A DNA stretch of 64,000 bases, from the NCBI RefSeq assembly GCF_001625445.1, contig NZ_LWHG01000003.1:1-64000 (forward strand), written 5' to 3'. The notes beneath the pieces are model-generated. The model did not search any database, was not told the DNA's origin, and saw only the letters and a list, made by a program, of their open reading frames with translations. Positions within the stretch are counted from its first letter, which is position 1. Each line of letters begins with the position of its first letter. A program made the position numbers and the translations under genes. Source of the stretch: Haladaptatus sp. R4 (GTDB taxonomy: Archaea; Halobacteriota; Halobacteria; Halobacteriales; Haladaptataceae). Positions 1 through 8,138 of this stretch are shown here, piece after piece.

Positions 1-2
1 CG

Positions 3-341
3 AACCACCCGTACACCTCGGTGCTGCGCTGGGCGACGCCGGATTTGGGCATGGACATGTCGGTGACGGGCGACTTCCCGATGCGGAAAATCGACATTCC
101 GGACCCGGTGAACCCGCCGAGCGGGTGTCGGTTCCACACGCGGTGTCCCGAGGCGCGTGAGGTGTGCACGCGTGAGACGCCAGAACCGATGGACGTCGGC
201 GACGCGTCGGTCTGTGCCTGTTTCCGCGTCGAGGAGCACCACGAGTACTGGAACAGTCCGCCAATCGAAGAAATGGAAAATGACGATTCGGATGCCGACT
301 CCGGATTGGAATCGACGAGCGAAGGCGTCGAGTCGGACTAA
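3..341 (+). CDS. Oligopeptide/dipeptide-type ABC transporter ATP-binding protein, C-terminal fragment
   Basis: The reading frame is open from the window edge, so only the C-terminal ~112 residues are present. The first residues read NHPYTSVLRWATP, matching the 'HPYT..L' segment after the ATPase core of OppD/OppF-type ATPases. The Cys-containing tail follows (PPSGCRFHTRCPEAREVC), typical of the oligopeptide/dipeptide ABC-ATPase C-terminal domain. It ends in a long acidic tail, common in haloarchaea. The Walker motifs lie outside the window. The family energises import of peptides and, in haloarchaea, often of sugars. The sugar dehydrogenases and isomerase that follow suggest a sugar substrate here, which is inference. 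It is convergent with the next gene. Confidence 0.88.
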   Translation, partial: NHPYTSVLRWATPDLGMDMSVTGDFPMRKIDIPDPVNPPSGCRFHTRCPEAREVCTRETPEPMDVGDASVCACFRVEEHHEYWNSPPIEEMENDDSDADSGLESTSEGVESD

Positions 342-380
342 CGCTGTTCCCCTCGCCGTCGAAAAAAGCCCGATTTTGTT

Positions 381-1486
381 TTACGCGCCGTCTTCGTCGA
401 CCGGCGGTTTCGGCGTGAGCGCACCCGACTCGACCAGCGACGAGAGCGGGTTGTCGTCGATTTCGAGCGGCAGGTCCACCCGACCGCGACTCCGGACCGA
501 CTCGTAGCCCGCGAACAGGACCTCCGCGGTGTTGAGCCCGATTCGGCCGCTGATGGTGGGTTCCCGTCCCGTTTCGAGCGAGTCGATGATTTCCGCGACT
601 GCGCGGTCGTGGAACTTCGACCCGTACCGTCCTTCCTCCTTGCCCGTGGCGTGCATCGTCTCGCCATCGACGTCGATTTCGGCTCGGGTGCGTCGTGTTC
701 GAGTTCGAGCATCGGGCCGTCGGCGGCGTCGATCCTGATGACGCCGTCGCTTCCGCGGAGGAGGAGCGCCGCGCCGACGAACTCCGATTCGGGTTCCGTG
801 GACGCGAGGCCGTAGACGCCGTTCGTGTAGCGCCACTGTGCCCACATCTGGTTCTCCTGGTGGACGCCGAACCGAACGTCCTCGTCCCGGTAGTCGAGCC
901 CTGCGATGACCCATTCGGCCGACCGGTCGCCGTTGAACATCCCGGCGAGGTCTACCGTGTGTGCGCCGGTGTCGTAGAAGTCGCCCCAGCCGATTTCGAC
1001 GCGCTGAAGCTCGCCGATTTCGCCGTCGTCGAGCAGTCGTTTCGCCTCCGTGAACGGTCGTCCGAAGCGGCGCTGTCGGTTGAACGTGAGTTGGACGTCC
1101 CGCCGATAACACTCCTGTACCATTCGCTGTGCGTCGGCCCATTCGGTCGCCATGGGCTTCTCGCAGTGAATCGCCTCGACGCCGCGTTTGGCACACCCGA
1201 CGACGATGTCCTCGTGTATCGCTGGCGGGACGGTGATGCTGACGATGTCCGGTTCCACGGCTTCCACCATCTCCTCGTACTCCTCGAACACGCCGTCCTC
1301 CGGGATATCGAACGTCTCGGCGAAGGCGGCGGCGTTCTCCGGGACGATGTCGGCACAGCCGACGAGGCGGCAGTCGTCGTCGTTTCGGTACGCTTCGGCG
1401 TGTCGATAGCCCATGGCGAATCCTTTGACCGTTGGATTGGCCGGGTCCGGTCCGGTTCCGATGATAGCGACAGTGTATTCACTCAT
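381..1486 (-). CDS. Gfo/Idh/MocA family NAD(P)-dependent sugar oxidoreductase (frameshift near 682)
   Basis: The N-terminal Rossmann fold begins with MSEYTVAIIGTG. The family EKP motif occurs as HCEKPMATE, and the C-terminal substrate domain has the usual length for a ~365-residue protein. The frame breaks near 682, where one missing base on the coding strand joins ...EHDAPE to AEIDVDGETMHATGKEEG... and the protein then runs to a stop at 381. I start at the ATG ending at 1486; an in-frame Met further upstream would add 30 unlikely residues. The family oxidises or reduces sugars, inositols or their derivatives in the cytoplasm. The specific substrate cannot be read. It is divergent from the Usp gene and sits in a sugar-catabolic neighbourhood with a second Gfo/Idh gene. 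Confidence 0.88.
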
Positions 1487-1587
1487 TGAAACATCTAGCG
1501 TAACACAGAGCAGTGTCATAGTGATTTCCCCCTGATGCGGCGTCGGTTGCCCGATTTTCCGGGCTAAGAGTCGCAACTATCCTCTCG

Positions 1588-1593
1588 TTTTAT
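1588..1593 (+). promoter_or_regulatory. Candidate TATA element for the Usp gene
   Basis: TTTATG lies about 29 nt before the ATG at 1619. Archaeal TATA elements centre about 26-28 nt before the transcription start, so the mRNA would be nearly leaderless. This supports the start at 1619 rather than 1592, which would overlap the element. Based on spacing only. Confidence 0.35.
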
Positions 1594-1618
1594 GTACTTC
1601 CATTCGTCTATCGCTGGT

Positions 1619-2077
1619 ATGGAACGTGGTGTAGTAGCCATCGATACGACGGACACGCACAGGGACCTCCTCCGCGAAGCGGGAACGTACGCCGCCGCGA
1701 GCGACGCCGAACTGGTCGTTCTGGCGTTTCTGGACGAGTCGGAGTACGAAGCCGACGTCGAAACGCTCGAATCCGTCGGGGAAGTCGAGAACGTGAACTA
1801 CGATACCGGGGCCGTGACGGAGGCGGCGGCGAACGAAGCCACCGAGTTCGCGTCCGAAGTTCTCGACGGTATGGACGTCGATTTCAGTACCGTCATCGCC
1901 GTCGTCGATGACAAGGAGCGTGGAACCCGCGTCATCGAAGCCGGGGAGAAGTACGATTGCGACCACGCCTTCGTCGTCGGGAAATCCCGGTCTCCGACCG
2001 GAAAGGCGCTGTTCGGCGACTTCGCCCAGCAGGTCGTCCTCAACTTCGACGGCTACGTGACGCTCACGATGGGATAG
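1619..2077 (+). CDS. Universal stress protein (UspA family)
   Basis: A protein of ~152 residues with the UspA fold pattern: N-terminal VVAIDTTDTH, a central helix-rich part, and near the end the nucleotide-binding signature VGKSRSPTGKALFGDFAQQV, which fits the G-x(2)-G-x(9)-G(S/T) region of ATP-binding Usp proteins in loose form. The start at 1619 is chosen because a TATA-like element lies ~29 nt upstream. Haloarchaea encode many Usp paralogues, usually cytoplasmic and stress-linked, and no partner can be deduced. It is convergent with the isomerase gene that follows. Confidence 0.8.
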   Translation: MERGVVAIDTTDTHRDLLREAGTYAAASDAELVVLAFLDESEYEADVETLESVGEVENVNYDTGAVTEAAANEATEFASEVLDGMDVDFSTVIAVVDDKERGTRVIEAGEKYDCDHAFVVGKSRSPTGKALFGDFAQQVVLNFDGYVTLTMG

Positions 2078-2103
2078 TCGGTCCGAAAACAGAACGGTCT
2101 CGG

Positions 2104-2835
2104 TCAGAACTTTTGCAGCACGTCGCCGCCGTGGGTGAGCGACGCCATCGCGTCCTCGGGTTCGTCGTGTTCGTAAATCGCCCACTCGACGCCCGCTTCG
2201 TCGACCGCCCTCGCACAGGCGTCCACGTCGAGAACCCCGTCACCGACTTCCGTCGGCGACCGCGACTCGTCGGCGTCCGAGACGTGCACGAGCGGAATCC
2301 GGTCGCCCCATCGTTCGAGGAAGCCGGTCGGGTCGACACCCGCTGCCGACGCCCAACCGAGGTCCACTTCGAGCGCGAGCGAGTCCCCGGACGATTCGGC
2401 GAACCGTTCGAACGCCGGACGGCCGTTGACCTCCTCGAACTCGTGGTCGTGGTTGTGGTACCCCAGTTCGACGCCGTGGTCGGCGACTCGGTCCGCGAGC
2501 GACGTGAGTCGATCCGCGGACGCGTCGATGGCGTCCTCGCTCTCGAAATGTTCGGGGTCGAGCCACGGAACGACGAGTCGGTCACAATCGAGCGAATCGT
2601 AGAATTCGACCGTCCCTTCGAGGTCGTCCTCCAGTTCCTCGATACCGACGTGTGCGGCGACCGATTCCATTCCCGCACCGTCGAGGGCGTCCACGACGGC
2701 GTCGGTGTCGGCGTCGCCGATCCGGTTCGCGTATTCGACGCCCTCGAATCCGGCGTCTCCGGCGCTGGTGATCAGTTCGGGGAGCGGTTCATCGACTGCT
2801 CGTAACGAGTACAACTGCACGGCTGGTCGGGCCAT
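2104..2835 (-). CDS. Sugar phosphate isomerase/epimerase (xylose isomerase-like TIM barrel)
   Basis: A 243-residue protein with the AP-endonuclease-2/xylose-isomerase-like TIM-barrel pattern: N-terminal VQLYSLR, then AGFEGVEYA, ELGYHNHDHEF (metal-binding His/Glu strand), ALEVDLGWASAAGVDP, and VHVSDAD. These are the usual metal-ligand strands of the IolE/IolI-like group. Length is near the family norm (~250-280). It probably isomerises or dehydrates a keto sugar in the cytoplasm. It lies between two Gfo/Idh dehydrogenases, a pairing seen in inositol and rare-sugar pathways. The exact substrate is unknown. Confidence 0.86.
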   Translation of the reverse strand: MARPAVQLYSLRAVDEPLPELITSAGDAGFEGVEYANRIGDADTDAVVDALDGAGMESVAAHVGIEELEDDLEGTVEFYDSLDCDRLVVPWLDPEHFESEDAIDASADRLTSLADRVADHGVELGYHNHDHEFEEVNGRPAFERFAESSGDSLALEVDLGWASAAGVDPTGFLERWGDRIPLVHVSDADESRSPTEVGDGVLDVDACARAVDEAGVEWAIYEHDEPEDAMASLTHGGDVLQKF

Positions 2836-2988
2836 GTTCGTACCCGACGAAGAGGAGGGTAAAAACGGTTACTTTCGCGGAACCTCAGTTCGAAACGGCA
2901 TCGGGGGCATCACTCGTCGTGTGACGTCCGCCTACTTTTCGACCGGGGTAAGCCAAAGCTGAATACCGTCGCCTGCGGAGCCACGAGC

Positions 2989-4058
2989 ATGCGCAACGAC
3001 ATCACGCTCGATATCGGGGTGGTCGGCCTCGGGACGCACGGTCTGAACCGCGCCCAGACCCTCGTCGATTTCGACCAGCGGGTGTACGGTTCCGACACGA
3101 GTTCGGAGGCGCGACGTCGGTTCGAGCGCCGGTTCGACGGCGCTCATTTCGAGAGTCCCACGGAACTGTTCGAGGAGGATTTGGACGCGATCGTCATCAC
3201 GACGCCGAACAAGTTCCACGAACCCGTGGCGACGACGGCGATGGAGCGGGGGATCGACGTGTTCACGGAAAAGCCGCTCGCCCATACCCTGAAGAGCGCG
3301 GAACGTATCGCGGCAACCGCCGAGGAGACGGGACAAACCTGCATGGTCGGCTTCCAGAGCCGGTTTCTGAACGTCTGTAAGATCCTCAAATGGTACATCG
3401 AGAGGGGATTTTTCGGCGAAATCACACACGTTCAGGCGGCGTACATGCGTCGCCGTGGCGTCCCCGGCCGGGGTCGTGGTACACGTCGAAGGAACTCGCG
3501 GGCGGCGGTGCGCTCATCGACATCGGAATCCACGTGATGGACCTGCTGTTTTACTTCCTCGACGAACCGGACATCGTCGACGTGAAATCCGCGACGCGAT
3601 GCGATTTCGGGAACCGGGACTCCTACGCCTACCTCAAGATGTGGGGAGAGGACGACGATGCGAACATGTTCGACGTCGAGGATTCGGCGTCGGCGTTTCT
3701 GGAGTTCGACGGCGGGCGAACGGCGACGATGGAAACCGCGTGGGCGGTCAACGCCGATTCGGTCCACTCCTACCGGATTCACGGGACCGAGGCCGGTGCG
3801 CTGTTGGACATCACGGACATTCGGGACACCGACGCGGACGTCTCCCAGATGCTCAAATTCTTCGAGACCCGGAGCGGCGGCGTGGACCACTACCTCGATA
3901 CGTCCGTCACCGCGAACCACAACGACCCGTATCGCGAGCAGATACGGGCGTTCATCGACGCCGTCGCACACGACGAACCGCCGACCACCAACACCGTCGA
4001 GCAGGCGCTCGCCGTCCAGCGTCTCGTAAACAGAATCTACGCCGACAACGACCGATAA
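2989..4058 (+). CDS. Gfo/Idh/MocA family sugar dehydrogenase, second copy (frameshift near 3470)
   Basis: Rossmann start VVGLGTHGLNRAQT, family motif TEKPLAHTLKSAE, then VGFQSRF. The frame breaks at about 3470 inside a C/G-rich run. Restoring one G links ...RRRGVPG to RGSWYTSKELAGGGALIDIG, which is the canonical 'GGGALxDxGxHxxD' segment of the C-terminal domain. Total length ~356 residues is normal for the family. It is divergent from the TIM-barrel gene and is followed, after a palindrome, by an IclR regulator gene, which suggests substrate-controlled expression. The substrate is unknown. Confidence 0.87.
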
Positions 4059-4078
4059 ACCCGAGGCGACGAAGGGGT

Positions 4079-4093
4079 TTTGATAACATCAAA
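4079..4093. promoter_or_regulatory. Perfect inverted repeat TTTGAT-AAC-ATCAAA upstream of the IclR gene
   Basis: A perfect 6-3-6 palindrome lies 14 nt upstream of a TATA-like TTCTTATG (4106-4113), itself about 27 nt before the IclR ATG at 4137. IclR-family dimers bind short palindromes and commonly autoregulate. The position just upstream of the TATA/BRE is suitable for an operator. No second copy was seen by eye. Confidence 0.35.
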
Positions 4094-4136
4094 CGATTGG
4101 GGCAGATTCTTATGGTTTCGCGACCCACGTCGGCCC

Positions 4137-4919
4137 ATGGCACGAGACGGGAACGGGAGCAAGACCATCAAATCGGTCGGCAACGCGTTTCGGGTGTTGG
4201 ACGCGCTGGACGAACACGAGCGGATGGGTGTGACGGCCCTCGCCGACGAAGTCGGACTCTCGAAGGGAACGGTGCACCACTATCTTGCGACGCTTCTCGA
4301 ACACGATTTCGTGGAGCGGGCGGACGGCGAGTACCAACTCGGACTTCGTCCGCTCACGTACGGTGGTGCGGTACGGGAGCGCGAGACGGTCTTCCAAATC
4401 GGCAAGGAGAGCGTCGACAGGCTCGCGAAGACGACCGGCGAAACCGCTCGACTCGTGGTCGAGCGACACGGGTACGGGATCACGCTGTATCAGTCCACCC
4501 GCCACGACCGCGCGGACATCAACACTCATCTCGGAACGCAGGAGGACCTTCACAGCACGGCGGCCGGAAAGGCGATGCTCGCGGCGATGGACGGAACGAG
4601 AATCGACGAGGTTCTCGACTGGGGAGCGTTGCACCGATACACCGACGGGACCATCGTCGAGGAGTCGTCGCTTCGCGCGGAACTCGACGACATTCGGTCG
4701 CGCGGCATCGCCTTCGACGACGAGGAGCAGTTCGAGGGCGTCCGATGCGTCGCCACCGCGCTCGTGACGGAAACGGACGAACTCCTCGGCGCGATCAGCG
4801 TGAGCGGTCCCGTCGAGCGTATCGACGACGACACGTTCCGCAGGGAGATTCCACAGGAGATCCGAAACGTAGCTGGCGTCATCGAAGTCAACACGGCGTA
4901 TCTCGATTGGATGGAGTAG
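4137..4919 (+). CDS. IclR family transcriptional regulator
   Basis: A 260-residue protein with an N-terminal winged helix-turn-helix (VTALADEVGLSKGTVHHYLA, roughly residues 32-52) and a C-terminal IclR effector domain with the typical DLHSTAAGKAMLA, GIAFDDEEQFEGVRCVA and VSGP segments. Haloarchaeal IclR proteins commonly control sugar catabolism. With two Gfo/Idh genes, an isomerase and an ABC transporter next door, this is the likely local regulator. I start at 4137 because a TATA-like TTCTTATG sits ~27 nt upstream, giving a leaderless mRNA; an upstream in-frame start at 4080 would run through the palindrome. Confidence 0.93.
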   Translation: MARDGNGSKTIKSVGNAFRVLDALDEHERMGVTALADEVGLSKGTVHHYLATLLEHDFVERADGEYQLGLRPLTYGGAVRERETVFQIGKESVDRLAKTTGETARLVVERHGYGITLYQSTRHDRADINTHLGTQEDLHSTAAGKAMLAAMDGTRIDEVLDWGALHRYTDGTIVEESSLRAELDDIRSRGIAFDDEEQFEGVRCVATALVTETDELLGAISVSGPVERIDDDTFRREIPQEIRNVAGVIEVNTAYLDWME

Positions 4920-5185
4920 TCGCTGCTCGTCTCCGGCATCCACATTCACGTCAAAATCGAACACGTTTCTTTTTCGCGGATACTCGTCCCTCCGTGAGGG
5001 AGACTATGGTAACACGACGTGATCACGGAATGGTTTATGTGCTTTCGCTGAGGACCATTGATTATGAGTCTCTAGTTTATCCAAATTGGAGAACCATCGC
5101 CGCGGATTGGAACGACTTCCGCGTTTTTACCCATCGTCGAACCGTGTTACTGACACTCATTTCTCAACATTATTCAAAAATTTTC

Positions 5186-5191
5186 TTTATA
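5186..5191 (+). promoter_or_regulatory. TATA element of the LolA-like gene
   Basis: TTTATA in an A/T-rich stretch, centred 27 nt before the ATG at 5215. This is the spacing expected for a leaderless haloarchaeal transcript. The rest of the ~295-nt gap from 4920 holds only a short hairpin (TCCCTC-CGT-GAGGGA near 4987) and no gene. Confidence 0.45.
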
Positions 5192-5214
5192 GAACACTGA
5201 TAACATAAGGGCGC

Positions 5215-6299
5215 ATGGTTGCACGAAAGTCCCTGCTTGCAGTTGGTCTCCTCACCCTCGTCGTTGCCGTCTCGTTCGGCAGCTACGCCAGCGTTGGGAA
5301 CCAAGTCTCTGCAAAGGAGGATACGACACCATCGGAAGCGACGATCGAACAGCACGCCCTCGGCAACAACACGACCGTCGATAGCGTCTCCGGGACGGTC
5401 ACGATCACGACGGACGGGCCGGACGGGAATCAGACCGTCGAAGCCGACATCTGGCAGCGAACGCCGAACGACGTCCGCTACGAGTACACGGACGGTCCGC
5501 AGGCCGGAACCGTGATGGTCTCGAACGGTTCGGACCTGTGGATGTACAACGACACCACGAACACCGCACGACACCTGCGTCTCGACGGCGAGAACGCCGG
5601 ACTCATCCAAAACATGAGCAAAGCCCTCCAGGGGATTTCGGACGGGTTCGAGGCGAACTACCAGGGAACCGCGACGGTCTCCGGCCACGAGACGTACGTC
5701 GTCTCGCTCCAGCCGAAAAACGAATCGATGCAGAATATGATGGGTAACGCGACGGTGTGGCTCGACCAGAAGAACTGGTTCCCGGTCAAAGAGCGCATCA
5801 CGACGAACGTTGGCAACGAGTCCACGACGACGACGATGACGTACTCCAACCTGACGTACAACGCGTCGATTCCGGACGACCGGTTCACGTTCACGCCGCC
5901 GGAGGACGCACACGTCATCGACGTCACCCTCCCGCAGACCACGACGTACTCGTCGGTCGATGCGGCACAGAAAGCGGTGGACTACACCATCCGTGAACCG
6001 TCGTCGGTCCCCGACGGCTACTCGCTCGAAAACGTGACGGTGACGACCTCGAACGGAAACGGCTCCGTGTCCCTGGAGTACACGAACGGTTCGGATACGT
6101 TGACCGTCTCCCAGACGCCCGCGACCCGCACGGTTGACGGCGACGAGGCCGTCTCGATTGCCGGGCACGACGGAAGCTACTCCAGCGTCGGCGACCGAGG
6201 AGTCGTCCAGTGGTCCGACGGGGAACACGGCTACTCGGTCGTCGGGTCGTGCTCTCCGAGGAGGAACTCGTCGACTTCGCGGAATCGCTCTACTGCTAA
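5215..6299 (+). CDS. LolA-like / DUF4367-type secreted lipoprotein-carrier-fold protein (frameshift near 6248)
   Basis: An N-terminal hydrophobic segment (residues ~5-25, LLAVGLLTLVVAVSF) acts as a signal or anchor. Then comes a ~200-residue region resembling LolA/RseB-fold proteins (repeated GTVT, YEYTDGP, VWLDQKNWFPVKER, FTFTPPEDAHV) and a C-terminal DUF4367-like part (TIREPSSVPDGYSLENVTV ... VSIAGHDGSY). The frame shifts near 6248; with one base restored it ends ...VLSEEELVDFAESLYC at 6299, a typical DUF4367 end. The protein is rich in Asn/Thr sequons, as expected for a glycosylated surface protein. Archaea have no Lol outer-membrane pathway, so the role is unknown. Confidence 0.82.
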
Positions 6300-6452
6300 C
6301 TACCCGATAGCCGCCGCGGTTACGACGGCTCGATTTTTTCACTGGCTTCGTGAAGTCCGAGAGTGCGCTCGTGATTTCCGAATCGACTTCCCGAATCGAC
6401 TTTCGTATCGAAACGCTCTCCGCGGTTCGTCTCGAACGCTTCGCTAGCAAGA

Positions 6453-7647
6453 ATGAAACGCCTCCAAGCTATTCGAGACTCCCCGATGACGGCCGTCATC
6501 TTCGCCAGTACGCTCGTCGCCGTCATGGGTGTCTCCCTGATAAGTCCCGCCCTCCCCGCGGTCCAGGAAGCGTGGGGTATCTCCGAAACGCAAGCGAGTC
6601 TGTTGCTCTCCGCGTTCACGCTTCCCGGCGTCGTTCTCACGGTTCCGATCGGACTGCTCGCCGACCGAATCGGTCGCAAACGTATCCTCCCTCTCGCTCA
6701 TCGTCTTCGGCCTGAGCGGGTCCGCGGTCGTCCTGTTCAAGGGCCACTTCACCGCTATCCTCCTCCTCCGCGCGATACAGGGCGCGGCCAGCAGCGCGAT
6801 AGCGACCATGACGGTCACGCTCATCGGCGACTGCTTCGCCGGGGAGAAACGACGCACGCTCATCGGGATGAACGCCGCAATCCTCGCGGTCGGTGCAGCG
6901 GGGTACCCGCTCCTCGGCGGGGCGCTCGCGACGCTCTCGTGGACGGCTCCGTTCCTCTGTTTCCTGCTCGGGGTCGTCGTCGCGCCGTTCGGCCTCGCGT
7001 TCCTCGAAGAACCGCCCCGTCACGACGCGAACTCCGGCGGGACGATTCGAGAGTTCGTCACCGGGCCGACCTCCATGCGTCCGTTCGCCGTGCTGTACGT
7101 CGCCATCTTCGGCATCTTCGTGCTCCTGTACGGTGCCCAACTCACCGTCGTTCCGTTCATCCTCGACGGCTCGTACGGACTCTCGTCGGGCGGAATCGGG
7201 TTACTGCTCGGCCTCCCGGCGGTGGCGATGGGGACCACGGCGATGCAGGGGGACCGGCTGTTGGGGTGGCTCTCCAGTTTCCAATCCATCGCGCTCGGGT
7301 TCACGAGTTACGGCGTCGGCCTCGTCCTCCTCGCCCTCACCGACTCGCTCGCGGTCGTCGCCGTGGCGCTACTGCTGTTCGGCCTCGGACAGGGCCTCGC
7401 CGAACCCATCACCGACACGGCGCTCAACGAACTCGCGCCGGACGAGTTCCGCGGCAGTATCATGAGCGTCCGGACCACCGTTCTCCGACTCGGGACGACC
7501 GTCGGCCCGCCGCTCTGTGTCGGTCTTTCGGCCGTCTTCGACTACGGGGAAACGCTCCTCGTCTGCGGTATCGCCGCGTTGGGCATCGGCCTCGGATGGC
7601 TGTTGCTCCGGAGCACGCGAACCGAACGAGCGGTGGTTTCCGATTGA
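6453..7647 (+). CDS. MFS transporter, probable exporter (frameshift near 6690)
   Basis: About 400 residues with ~12 hydrophobic helices. MFS motif A is present as GLLADRIGRKR after TM2. The frame breaks near 6690; adding one C to CTCCCTC gives ...KRILPLSLIVFGLSGSAVV, joining the two halves, and translation then continues unbroken to 7647. The presence of an AIQGAASSA segment after TM4 fits drug:H+ antiporter-like MFS proteins. The start at 6453 gives a short N-terminus before TM1 (MTAVIFASTLVAVMG). The substrate is not deducible. It is convergent with the small membrane protein gene that follows. Confidence 0.88.
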
Positions 7648-7656
7648 AAAGGTGCT

Positions 7657-8040
7657 TCAGAACGGGTACCAGTCGGGTGCCGGGGCTTCCTCGCGCTGTC
7701 GGCGGAGCGACGGCACCGGTCGCACGACACCGAATAGGAACCGATTGACCCCCGTTCCGGCACCCATTCCGATCATCACGAACGGGAGAACGGCGATGGG
7801 AATCGTTCGAGTCACGATGAGCGCCATCGCGAGGAGTCCGATGGCCACCAACGCCCGGAGACCGGCGCGGCTTCTGTCCGCTGCGAACGTCAGGACGAAC
7901 GTGACGAACACCGCGACGATACCGACCCACCATCGTTCGACCGCAGCGAAACCAACCCCTACCATCGATACGCCAACCGTAATGCTCGACAGTGCGGACA
8001 ATAGCCCGAACGCGACGATTTTACGATTACTTTCGCCCAT
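7657..8040 (-). CDS. Small multi-pass membrane protein of unknown function
   Basis: 127 residues with about four predicted helices (around residues 9-29, 34-52, 62-82 and 85-105) followed by a basic, cytoplasmic-looking tail with RRQREEAPAPDWYPF at the end. No motif that I recognise. Composition and codon use match the neighbours, so it is likely a real haloarchaeal gene. It is convergent with the MFS gene, 9 nt apart. Confidence 0.65.
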   Translation of the reverse strand: MGESNRKIVAFGLLSALSSITVGVSMVGVGFAAVERWWVGIVAVFVTFVLTFAADRSRAGLRALVAIGLLAMALIVTRTIPIAVLPFVMIGMGAGTGVNRFLFGVVRPVPSLRRQREEAPAPDWYPF

Positions 8041-8138
8041 TTCGTATAACTATTCTACCACGAAGGCATAACTATTGTGCGCGTCAACAGCCACGACGTC
8101 GCTCATGGGACGACTGGCAGTCGAGAAGGAATCGCCCG

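Noticed and set aside
695-1489. Open frame of 264 codons opposite the first Gfo/Idh gene
   Set aside because: Antisense shadow caused by the high GC codon bias; the minus-strand frame has clear Gfo/Idh motifs.
1957-2805. Open frame of 282 codons on the plus strand
   Set aside because: Antisense to the TIM-barrel isomerase, which has metal-ligand motifs.
3455-5200. Open frame of 581 codons on the plus strand
   Set aside because: It is an out-of-frame reading of the second Gfo/Idh gene and the IclR gene. Composition is Arg/Gly-rich with no family features.
5170-6450. Open frame of 426 codons on the minus strand
   Set aside because: Antisense to the LolA-like gene; residue makeup is Arg/Val-rich and lacks motifs.
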